From JAAYHG01 sp012735455 (GTDB lineage Bacteria > Bacillota > DTU030 > DUMP01): a stretch of 64,000 nucleotides of DNA. The stretch is taken from contig JBMNIX010000014.1 in NCBI GenBank assembly GCA_050951365.1, forward strand, positions 1 through 64,000, in the 5' to 3' direction. Position 1 is the first letter of the stretch, and each line of letters starts with the position of its first letter. Below, piece by piece: positions 38,275-45,011 of this stretch. Under the pieces are notes generated by a model. It worked only from the letters and a program-made list of their open reading frames with translations, ran no database searches and was not told the origin of the DNA. A program made the translations under genes and the position numbers.

Positions 38275-38757
38275 TTAGTTTGCCAACGCGTCTAACAGGT
38301 GTTCGGCCTCCTCCTCCGCCATATCCTGGGCTAAAACTAGCTCGCTGATCAGGATCTGGCGGGCGCTGTCAAGCATTTTTTTCTCACCGCTGGAGAGGCC
38401 CTTTTCCTTGTCGCGCAGGATCAGGTTGCGCACAACCTCAGCAACCTCCAGGGCATTACCGCTTTTTATCTTTTCCATATTGGCTCGGTATCGCCGATTC
38501 CAATTGCCGGACATCTTGGTCTTTTTTCCCCGTAAGACAGCGAGTACACGCTGCACTTCCTCCATGGAAATCACCTGACGGAGGCCGATGTCACCGGAGT
38601 TTTCCGTTGGGATCATCACCTTCATATCGCCGATAGGCATCCGCATGACGTAATACTGGCGTTTTTCCCCTAAGAACTCGCGCTCCTCTATGGCCTCAAT
38701 CACGCCAGCACCGTGCATCGGATATACTACTTTGTCGCCTACTTTAAACATAAACAC
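38275..38757 (-). CDS. carD: CarD family transcriptional regulator
   Basis: This 160-residue protein has the RNA-polymerase-interacting domain at its start (FKVGDKVVYPMHGAGVIEAI, RQYYVMRMPIGDMKVMIP) and a helical DNA-binding second half (VLRGKKTKMSGNWNRRYRAN). CarD proteins stabilise the open complex at promoters such as those of rRNA. It stands alone with its own promoter and terminator in its usual place before the PIN/TRAM gene. Confidence 0.93.
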   Translation of the reverse strand: MFMFKVGDKVVYPMHGAGVIEAIEEREFLGEKRQYYVMRMPIGDMKVMIPTENSGDIGLRQVISMEEVQRVLAVLRGKKTKMSGNWNRRYRANMEKIKSGNALEVAEVVRNLILRDKEKGLSSGEKKMLDSARQILISELVLAQDMAEEEAEHLLDALAN

Positions 38758-38822
38758 GCCTCCCAGGCTACTATACGTATCTATGGTACCATATAAGAGC
38801 CGTTAGTGTCAAGGAGTGCAAG

Positions 38823-38851
38823 ATTATATCACAGGCCCGAGGTGCTGTCAA
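38823..38851 (-). promoter_or_regulatory. Consensus sigma-A promoter for carD
   Basis: TTGACA (38846-38851), 17 bases, TATAAT (38823-38828): a perfect consensus. A second weaker pair, TTGACA (38807-38812), 18 bases and TACCAT (38783-38788), lies closer to the gene. The insertion-element remnant begins 23 bases upstream. Confidence 0.8.
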
Positions 38852-38873
38852 CAAGATTTCGGAGCGGTGTCAA

Positions 38874-39383
38874 CGGACAGCGAAAATGTCACCCCAAAAC
38901 ACGTTCATTGGGACTGAGAAAATGTCTCCCAAGTGAATTCAGAAAACAGCTTTGGATGGGGCGCCCAAATTGCGTCAGATTAACCTGTTTACCTGCGAGT
39001 TCATCTTCCAGGGTGAGTTTATTGTGTTTAGGTGAAAAGAAGATCGTATGCCCGTCGCTATACAGGCTTCGCGGAACGCCGTGCTTTGCCACCATCTTGT
39101 TCAGGACAGTCAGGTATCCCAAAGTATCCTCCTTGGGTCTGAAGTGCAACCCTAAAACCATACCGGTGGCATCGTCGATAGCCCCGTGCAGAGACATGTT
39201 GGGACCACGATCTTCCAACCAGGCAAAAGGACTCGCGTCCATTTGTACCAGCATACCTGCCTGTGGCATACGATCCCTGGAACGTCTCCGACGGGCTGCC
39301 TTATGTGAATGGCGATTGGGAATCCCTGCTTGAGCCAAAATGCGAGATATGGTCTTAGGAGACAGAGAGATACCCAATATCAC
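38874..39383 (-). mobile_element. Remnant of an ISNCY-like insertion sequence (transposase fragment and one end)
   Basis: About 160 codons (38889-39383) encode the middle of a DDE transposase. They include SPKTISRILAQAGI (HTH), GMLVQMDASPFAWLEDRG (first Asp), SLHGAIDDATGMVLG (second Asp) and SLYSDGHTIFFSPKH. The protein departs from the family after NLTQFGR, before the third acidic residue, and runs into unrelated codons up to the element end. The end itself (38874-38935, CGGACAGCGAAAATGTCACC) matches the small element at 55996-56125. The 5' end of the gene and the opposite terminus are missing, so the copy is dead. Confidence 0.75.
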
Positions 39384-39412
39384 AGTCCGGTAACACTACA
39401 GATAAAGTTGCG

Positions 39413-39442
39413 TTGACACAAGCTGCACCTCACAGGTATAAT
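39413..39442 (+). promoter_or_regulatory. Sigma-A promoter for MazG-like gene
   Basis: TTGACA (39413-39418), 18 bases, TATAAT (39437-39442), 30 bases before the ATG at 39473. The ribosome binding site reads AAGGGGTGAGG. Confidence 0.85.
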
Positions 39443-39472
39443 GGGACCAGGGGAAGGGGTGAGGTCTAAACC

Positions 39473-39868
39473 ATGAAGGATCTCATCTGCGATGAGTTCC
39501 AGGAAGCAGTGGGACGGTACTTATTGCGCCACCGCAGTATTCTGGATGTTCTCAGTAAGGTCCAAGAGGCCTCTGGGCGAACCAACCGCGCAGTTGTCAA
39601 GAGTGTTACCATTTGTGGCTGTATGGAAATCCGTGCCCAGCGGCAACGGGTCCCTGTGAATGGCAGTCTGGATGAAGCGCTCAATTTTTTGTCTACTCAT
39701 TTAGAGGGTGAACTCTGCGAGGTCTGTAGGGAACAGGTGCAAGAGGAAATAGGAAACCTCCTATTTTATACAGTAGCACTCTGCAACCTCTTGGACATAA
39801 ATCTGTCCGATGTGCTTCTTAAGGAGCAGGAACGATTATTCACCCTTGGACCCTTTCGGCTCAGCTAA
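39473..39868 (+). CDS. MazG-like helical protein of unknown function
   Basis: This 131-residue soluble, helical protein is on the plus strand. The C-terminal EQVQEEIGNLLFYTVALCN and NLLDINLSDVLLKEQERL resemble the E-x2-E...D-x3-Y helices of MazG-like all-alpha NTP pyrophosphohydrolases. The first half has a VKSVTICGCMEI segment with paired cysteines and CEVCRE later. The MazG link is structural guesswork; enzyme activity is unproven. It is a single-gene unit with a strong promoter and terminator, wedged between the insertion-element remnant and the metal genes. Confidence 0.6.
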   Translation: MKDLICDEFQEAVGRYLLRHRSILDVLSKVQEASGRTNRAVVKSVTICGCMEIRAQRQRVPVNGSLDEALNFLSTHLEGELCEVCREQVQEEIGNLLFYTVALCNLLDINLSDVLLKEQERLFTLGPFRLS

Positions 39869-39924
39869 ATATGTTTTTCTCGCCAGGGGTTTTTGTCCTG
39901 GCTCCTTTCTTTCTAGAGGGCCTT

Positions 39925-39962
39925 AAGCACCCTCAGCACACTGGGCTGAGGGTGCTTTTTCC
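39925..39962 (+). terminator. Terminator after MazG-like gene
   Basis: The ten-base stem GCACCCTCAG/CTGAGGGTGC is followed by TTTTTCCTT. A smaller hairpin GCCAGG/CCTGGC precedes it at about 39888-39908. Confidence 0.9.
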
Positions 39963-40114
39963 TTATGCCAAAACCCAGTGTTACACCCACCATCCTTTCG
40001 GTTCATTTTCTGGAAAACTTTTGCTGGGGAAAGGATATATTTATTGCATGTTCTAGAGAAACTAATAGATTCCTCCGAGCGAAAAGAAAAATTTATGTAG
40101 CCATGAAAAACAAA

Positions 40115-40139
40115 AACCCGGGCCTGCGTACACCGGGTT
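40115..40139 (-). terminator. Terminator after copZ-like gene
   Basis: The stem AACCCGG/CCGGGTT is followed on the minus strand by TTTTTGTTTTTC, ten bases past the stop. Between 39963 and 40114 I see nothing else. Confidence 0.8.
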
Positions 40140-40149
40140 TAAGCAAAGG

Positions 40150-40368
40150 TCAGTCTTTCGGCTCATAACCAGCTGCACGGATGGCAGCTCGAATTTCTTC
40201 TCGACTTGGCGAACCAGTCTCGTGCGCTACAGTAACAATCCCTGTAGACAAGTCCACCTCAACCTTCTTAACACCAGGCAGGTTTCCTACGCTCTTTTTC
40301 ACTGCCATAACACAGTGCTGGCAACTCATGCCTGCTGCCTTGACCTTAGTACTCTCAGCCTTGCTCAT
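40150..40368 (-). CDS. Heavy-metal-associated (CopZ-like) protein
   Basis: This single HMA domain of 72 residues has the metal-binding GMSCQHC near residues 13-19 and the usual beta-alpha-beta-beta-alpha-beta pattern (VGNLPGVKKVEVDL, IRAAIRAAGYEP). It probably binds copper(I) for delivery to an ATPase or as a buffer. No copper ATPase or CsoR is nearby. It is the last gene after the feo genes and may share their transcript, 108 bases after feoA. Confidence 0.85.
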   Translation of the reverse strand: MSKAESTKVKAAGMSCQHCVMAVKKSVGNLPGVKKVEVDLSTGIVTVAHETGSPSREEIRAAIRAAGYEPKD

Positions 40369-40476
40369 GTCTTACATCTCCTTCCCTATCAGGGGCAGTT
40401 TCTTGCTCGGGGCTTGCCATTAGGAACTGCTGGTTTCGGAAACTCAGATCTCGTTCCATTGGAGATGGCAGGTTTG

Positions 40477-40773
40477 TTAACTGGCAGGCGGGCCAACTAA
40501 GATGCTCCGGGCTATTTTTTCATCCAAGGCCAGAACTGTCTCGCCTATTCTCAGAACATAGCTGGGATGACGCTGCAGCAGTGTAAGGGGTGCCCCCGGC
40601 AGCACTCCCAAAGCCATTAGTTTGTTTAGGTCGCCAGGGTTTTCGGTATTAAGCCCAAGCACAGAGGTGGCTTCCAAGGGGGCCAGGTCCGCCACGGTTC
40701 GCGACCCACCGGCGGGGCAGGCACTACCCCTACCACCGAAGCCCCGGCGCCAGCGCTTCCTTCGCCTAAACAC
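40477..40773 (-). CDS. feoA: FeoA-like iron transport protein
   Basis: This SH3-like domain protein of about 98 residues shows VADLAPLEATSVLGL and NKLMALGVLPGAPLTLLQRHP, the FeoA fold. The GTG at 40773 behind GAGGAGGG is preferred; a longer frame to 40821 would overlap the upstream gene by 56 bases. The chosen start gives an eight-base overlap. The N-terminal basic stretch (RRRKRWRRGFGG) is unusual for FeoA. FeoA assists FeoB in ferrous iron uptake. Confidence 0.8.
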   Translation of the reverse strand: MFRRRKRWRRGFGGRGSACPAGGSRTVADLAPLEATSVLGLNTENPGDLNKLMALGVLPGAPLTLLQRHPSYVLRIGETVLALDEKIARSILVGPPAS

Positions 40774-40942
40774 CTTGGGTCGCCCTCCTCTTTGCTTTTT
40801 GCCGCGGAACGGCCAATTCAAAACCGCAGTTGGGACACTTAACCTTCTGGCAAAAGCGGTTCATGGGGCAGCCGGCGCAGGAACCACGGCCGTCTTCGCG
40901 GTCAAAACTGAAGCCGCAGAAACTACACTTTAGCTCCGCCAT
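40766..40942 (-). CDS. Small zinc-ribbon protein in feo operon
   Basis: This 58-residue protein starts at ATG 40942, just at the feoB membrane gene stop. It has CSFCGFSFD, then CAGCPMNRFC and CPNCGFEL: seven cysteines in CxxC patterns. It has no membrane helix. It probably binds zinc or an iron-sulphur cluster, and position suggests a role like FeoC. It overlaps feoA by eight bases. Specific function is unknown. Confidence 0.7.
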   Translation of the reverse strand: MAELKCSFCGFSFDREDGRGSCAGCPMNRFCQKVKCPNCGFELAVPRQKAKRRATQGV

Positions 40943-42390
40943 TAGCCCAGCACCCCCGTTGCCATAAGAATTGCGTTCAGAACAAAACCGGCGGCGAAGG
41001 CAAACGGAAAGATAAAGGTTACCATGCCGAAAGCAATTCCCCAACCACGCTCTTTGACCATCACGGAAAATTGGGCTATACACGGGACAAACAGTGTAAG
41101 AGTGGCAGCCGCCACAGTAAGCTGCCGTGGTGAAAGGGCCCCGCTGCTGGCCAGGTCATAAAGTCCGGCAGCACCGTAGTCACGCCGGAAAAAGCCGAAA
41201 AGGAAGGCTTCGCCCGCCTCAGGCGGGAGACCCAGATAACCCGCTATCACACCGGATCCCTGAATCAGAACATTGAAGAAGCCAGTTATATTGCCTAACC
41301 AGATAAGGACACTAGCCAATACAAAGAGCGGCACAATCTCGAGAAAATACCACTGCATCCGGGTGTAGGTCTTGGTAAGGACGTTGGTGAGCTGCGGCAG
41401 CCTAAGCGGCGGCACCTCCATGTAAAAGCTTGGGCCGTCCCCTGGCATAAGCTGTGCTGTAAGATAACCCACTAAGAGGAAGATGAGGAGAAGAAATCCC
41501 GCCCAGACCAAGAGAGCGCGGGGGTGAGAAGCTAAGAGGGAGAGGATGACCCCCAGCTGAGCGGAACAAGGAATGGCTAGGGCCAAAAGTAGTGTGGCAA
41601 TGATCCTTTCGCGCCGTGTCTCCAAGGTACGACTCACTAACGTAGCCATGGTATCGCAGCCAAACCCCAAGGTTATGGGTATGACTGCCCTACCAGAGAG
41701 CCCTATTTCCTTGAAGACGCGATCCACTAGAAGAGCAAGCCGCGGCAGATAGCCGCTGTCTTCGATCACAGAAAAAACTAAGAAGAAGCTGCCGACAATG
41801 GGCAGGATGATGGCAACGGCATAGCGCAGGCCTAAGGTGATGATGCCGTATTCGTGGGCGATGAGATCTTGCAGTACCGGCCATGGGATTAAGGCTTCTG
41901 TCCAGCTGTTGACCCACGGGTTAATATAGGCCTCAAAAATGTTCCCTTCTAGGTAGTCTACCACGGTACCAGCACCAAATACCCCAACAACCTGATACAG
42001 TCCAAAATAAAGGACAAGCAGCAGCACTGGTATTCCCACCAGGGGCCGCATGGTGAGATCCCCGATGATCTCGCCCCAGGTGCGAACTCGACCGTTCTCG
42101 AGTCGCACTACTTCCTGTGCCAGGGTACGCGCCAGATCCTGCCTTCTCACAGCTAGAGTGTAGCTTACGGGTTCATCCAACCCAGCCTTCACCGCATCTA
42201 CCTGAGCCTTTATACTCTGCCAGCGCGAGTCACCCTCCTGCCGCCGCACCAGCTCGCTGACCTCCTGGTCCTCTTGGAGAACAAGGAGGGCTACTGCACG
42301 CGGTGCCAAGCCATAACTTCCCCGCAGCAGGGCGGCAATTTCGTTGGCAGCTTTCTCTATCACCTCTGGATAGTCTGGTTTAAGCTGCAT
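40942..42390 (-). CDS. feoB: FeoB membrane subunit (split FeoB, C-terminal part)
   Basis: This protein of about 482 residues starts at ATG 42390, overlapping the G-domain gene stop by 11 bases. A cytoplasmic helical region (residues 1-110) precedes about eight to nine membrane helices, including the paired gate domains. Motifs include GFGCDTMATLVSRTLETRRER and AIPCSAQLGVILSLL in the first gate and LTLFVPCIAQFSVMVKERGW in the second. Together with the separate GTPase it would import ferrous iron. Split FeoB is known in several clostridia, so this is probably not a break. Confidence 0.9.
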   Translation of the reverse strand: MQLKPDYPEVIEKAANEIAALLRGSYGLAPRAVALLVLQEDQEVSELVRRQEGDSRWQSIKAQVDAVKAGLDEPVSYTLAVRRQDLARTLAQEVVRLENGRVRTWGEIIGDLTMRPLVGIPVLLLVLYFGLYQVVGVFGAGTVVDYLEGNIFEAYINPWVNSWTEALIPWPVLQDLIAHEYGIITLGLRYAVAIILPIVGSFFLVFSVIEDSGYLPRLALLVDRVFKEIGLSGRAVIPITLGFGCDTMATLVSRTLETRRERIIATLLLALAIPCSAQLGVILSLLASHPRALLVWAGFLLLIFLLVGYLTAQLMPGDGPSFYMEVPPLRLPQLTNVLTKTYTRMQWYFLEIVPLFVLASVLIWLGNITGFFNVLIQGSGVIAGYLGLPPEAGEAFLFGFFRRDYGAAGLYDLASSGALSPRQLTVAAATLTLFVPCIAQFSVMVKERGWGIAFGMVTFIFPFAFAAGFVLNAILMATGVLG

Positions 42391-42964
42391 AAGCAGCAAT
42401 CTCAGCCACCTTCTTTCTGAGCAGGTCAATGCCCTCGTTTAAGGTCGCTGCCACAGGCACCACCGGTACACCAAGACGAGCGGCTAAGAGATCCGTGTCA
42501 ATACATATACCCAATCGACGCGCCTCGTCCATGACGTTGATGACCAGAATCAGCGGTTGGCCAGCCTCAATGAGTTGCAAGGTCAGAGGTAACATGCGTT
42601 CTAAGTTACGGCCATCCACCACATGCAGAACAACGCTGGGGTGTTCAGAAATAAGTAGGCGTCGCGCTACCCGCTCCTCCTCAGTGATGGGGAGCAAAGA
42701 ATACATACCGGGGGTGTCTATCACTTCCATCTGCACGCCACCAAAACGCCCACGGCCCCGGGACACCTCCACTGTGGTACCTGGATAATTGGACACCACC
42801 ACGTAAACACCCGTTAAGCGATTGAAGAGAACACTCTTACCTACATTAGGGTTGCCCACTAGGGCCACCTTTTTTAAAGGCCCCTGCTCTTCATGTTCTT
42901 TGGGGTTATGCCTGACGCGCTTGGTAAGACGCCTCCACCAAGACTCATTCTGGCAGCAGTCCAC
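42380..42964 (-). CDS. feoB: FeoB GTPase subunit (split FeoB, N-terminal part)
   Basis: This 194-residue GTPase has G1 GNPNVGKS (37-44), G2 in NYPGTTVEVSRG, G3 DTPGMYSL and G4 NVMD in VINVMDEARRL, then a helical domain (LLRKKVAEIAAYAA). The stop lies inside the start of the membrane subunit gene, so the two are likely translationally coupled. It is first in the feo operon, behind a Fur-box promoter. The N-terminal CCQNES tail might bind metal. Confidence 0.93.
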   Translation of the reverse strand: MDCCQNESWWRRLTKRVRHNPKEHEEQGPLKKVALVGNPNVGKSVLFNRLTGVYVVVSNYPGTTVEVSRGRGRFGGVQMEVIDTPGMYSLLPITEEERVARRLLISEHPSVVLHVVDGRNLERMLPLTLQLIEAGQPLILVINVMDEARRLGICIDTDLLAARLGVPVVPVAATLNEGIDLLRKKVAEIAAYAA

Positions 42965-43033
42965 TGCTCTAACCTCCCCGTGCTGATCGGTAATGTTTAT
43001 GATGTATCTTTCTTGAGAAGACCGCGCATGGTT

Positions 43034-43048
43034 TGAGAACGATTCTCA
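43034..43048 (-). promoter_or_regulatory. Fur box in feo promoter
   Basis: TGAGAACGATTCTCA is a perfect inverted repeat (TGAGAA, three bases, TTCTCA) matching the core of Fur boxes. It sits about ten bases past the -10, where a repressor would cover the start site. Confidence 0.8.
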
Positions 43049-43058
43049 TTCTATCCCA

Positions 43059-43087
43059 ATTATACTACTTTTTCCTCCTAACGGCAA
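43059..43087 (-). promoter_or_regulatory. Sigma-A promoter of feo operon
   Basis: TTGCCG (43082-43087), 17 bases, TATAAT (43059-43064), about 95 bases before the GTPase start. Confidence 0.75.
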
Positions 43088-43096
43088 GTAAAAAAT

Positions 43097-43112
43097 CCCC
43101 GCATCTGCGGGG
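43097..43112 (-). terminator. Terminator after RseC-like gene
   Basis: The stem CCCCGCA/TGCGGGG is followed by TTTTTTAC on the minus strand. It separates this gene from the feo promoter. Confidence 0.85.
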
Positions 43113-43128
43113 AATGGGAACGGTATTT

Positions 43129-43575
43129 TTAGTCGAGAACTCGAACAATGGTGGGCAAAAATCTGTGGCTCTGGCCGAGAGATTTGTTTTGCCACCGCAG
43201 TATGCCGTAAGCCCCAGCCAGAAAGGCTAAACCCAAGATAATACTTCCCGCTTGACCACTGGCCAGGCCCAGGATTGGGAAGAGCCAATTGCCCACAAAA
43301 GCACCGAGGAAAAAGGCAATCAGCGGCACCATGTAAGCGAGAAAGGCCGCCAACAGAACACTGCCATCACTTGCTGCTAATACTACAGTCTGGCCTTGAG
43401 TAGCCTGGGCCTCATTGAGGGCATCCACCACAATTTCTTTAGGTGATTCCAATAGTCCCAGGCTGGGGCGGTCTTCCTCCGGGCAACGGCCGCAATGATT
43501 ACAGGCTGTGGTGCGGCAAACCTTCACCTTGGCCCGCTCTCCTACTACTCCCACTACTACGCCAACTTGCTGCAT
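43129..43575 (-). CDS. SoxR-reducing / RseC family membrane protein
   Basis: This 148-residue protein begins with a soluble domain carrying four cysteines in CRTTACNHCGRCPEED. Two membrane helices follow (VLLAAFLAYMVPLIAFFLGAF, GSIILGLAFLAGAYGILRW). This is the RseC/RsxC-reductase-associated architecture. In clostridia its role is unclear; redox work next to an electron-transfer complex is possible. It lies 51 bases after radA. Confidence 0.85.
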   Translation of the reverse strand: MQQVGVVVGVVGERAKVKVCRTTACNHCGRCPEEDRPSLGLLESPKEIVVDALNEAQATQGQTVVLAASDGSVLLAAFLAYMVPLIAFFLGAFVGNWLFPILGLASGQAGSIILGLAFLAGAYGILRWQNKSLGQSHRFLPTIVRVLD

Positions 43576-43626
43576 GCTTACACCCCATTTCGGCCATTAG
43601 CTATTAGCTGTTGATTGCTCTATATG

Positions 43627-44991
43627 CTAAGCACGAAAAGCTGAGTTTAGTGCTTGGCTGATGGTCTCTACTCCAAGTATACCTAGGCCGGGTATCTTTG
43701 GCAAGGTGTTAATCTGACGCTGCGGTACCAGTACCTGCCGAAAACCCAGGGCCTGGGCTTCCTTGAGCCGCTGCTTTAAGTGGCTGGAGCTCAGGATTTC
43801 CCCGGTTAGGCCAATCTCGCCCACAGCTGCACAGGATGGCGGTGGTGTCCGGCTCCAGAAACTGGATGCAATAGCCAGGGCTAAGCCCAGGTCCACGGCG
43901 GGATCATCTAGGCGCACGCCGCCGGCCACATTGACATAAACATCAGCTGCTGCCAGGGGGAGTCCGGCCCGTTTCTCCAGCACAGCCAGTATCATAAGGA
44001 TGCGGCCCAACTCCACTCCTTGGGCTACTCGACGGGGTGGGCCACCACCGGCAGGGCTCACCAAGGCCTGTACCTCCACCAAGAGAGGCCGCGTACCTTC
44101 CATGGTGGAAACCACCATAGCTCCCGGTACCGGGCTGGCCCGATCACTTAGGAAAAGCTGAGAAGGATTGGCAACCTCCACCAAACCACTGTCTTCCATG
44201 GTGAAAACACCGATTTCGTTGGTAGAGCCAAAGCGGTTCTTGACCGCCCGAAGGATACGATAAGCATTCCTGCCCTCTCCCTCAAAATAGAGCACTGTAT
44301 CCACCATGTGCTCCAGAAGGCGCGGTCCAGCCAAGGCCCCTTGTTTGGTAACATGGCCGATAACAAAAGTTGTAATGCCATCACTCTTAGCCAGCTTAAG
44401 AAGCGTACTGGTACACTCCCGCACCTGGGCTACGCTTCCCGGCGGGGAAGGACAGGCACTCTCAATCATGGTTTGGATTGAGTCTACCACCAAGAGGGAG
44501 GGAGAGAGGGCGCGCGCTGCTTCCTCTATCCGCCCCATGTCAGTTTCGGCCAGGAGAAAAAGTCTCTCCGCCAGGGCCCCCAAGCGCTCGGCACGAAGGC
44601 GAATCTGCCGGACAGACTCCTCCCCTGAAACGTAAAGGACACTACTCCCTTGCTCAGCGGCAACCCGTGCCGCTAAAGCTAAGACCAAAGTGGACTTACC
44701 GATGCCAGGGTCTCCTCCCACCAGCACCAAGGAGGCGGGGACAATCCCGCCTCCCAGGACGCGATCCAACTCCTGCGAGCCAGTTGAGCAACGCACGATC
44801 TCCTCGCTGCTGATGGCAGTTACCGGTTGTGGCAACGCCGCCGTTCTTGTCACCGCGGCTGCTGGCTCTGAGGCTGAGGAGACAACCTCCACAAAACTAT
44901 TCCACACCCCACACTCAGGACAGCGGCCAAGCCACTTGGGGGCAATGTAGCCGCATTCCTGGCAGGAGTATGTCGTCTTTGTCCGTGCCAA
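43627..44991 (-). CDS. radA: DNA repair protein RadA
   Basis: This 454-residue protein has a zinc finger (CQECGYIAPKWLGRCPECG, residues 10-28), a RecA-like ATPase with Walker A GGDPGIGKST, the RadA signature KNRFG in AVKNRFGSTNEIG, and a C-terminal Lon-protease-like domain (NVAGGVRLDDPAVDLGLALA). It helps branch migration in recombination. The TTG start follows GGAGAGGAG. It is 20 bases after clpC in the stress operon. disA, the usual next gene, is absent. Confidence 0.96.
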   Translation of the reverse strand: MARTKTTYSCQECGYIAPKWLGRCPECGVWNSFVEVVSSASEPAAAVTRTAALPQPVTAISSEEIVRCSTGSQELDRVLGGGIVPASLVLVGGDPGIGKSTLVLALAARVAAEQGSSVLYVSGEESVRQIRLRAERLGALAERLFLLAETDMGRIEEAARALSPSLLVVDSIQTMIESACPSPPGSVAQVRECTSTLLKLAKSDGITTFVIGHVTKQGALAGPRLLEHMVDTVLYFEGEGRNAYRILRAVKNRFGSTNEIGVFTMEDSGLVEVANPSQLFLSDRASPVPGAMVVSTMEGTRPLLVEVQALVSPAGGGPPRRVAQGVELGRILMILAVLEKRAGLPLAAADVYVNVAGGVRLDDPAVDLGLALAIASSFWSRTPPPSCAAVGEIGLTGEILSSSHLKQRLKEAQALGFRQVLVPQRQINTLPKIPGLGILGVETISQALNSAFRA

Positions 44992-45011
44992 AGTCTCCTC
45001 TCCTTCATTTG

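Noticed and set aside
39963..40114. Short plus-strand frames between the MazG-like gene and copZ
   Set aside because: They begin inside a terminator or lack ribosome sites, and run into the copZ terminator.
42380..42390. FeoB split as a frameshift error
   Set aside because: Each half has its own fitting start or stop and an 11-base overlap, and split FeoB is known in clostridia.
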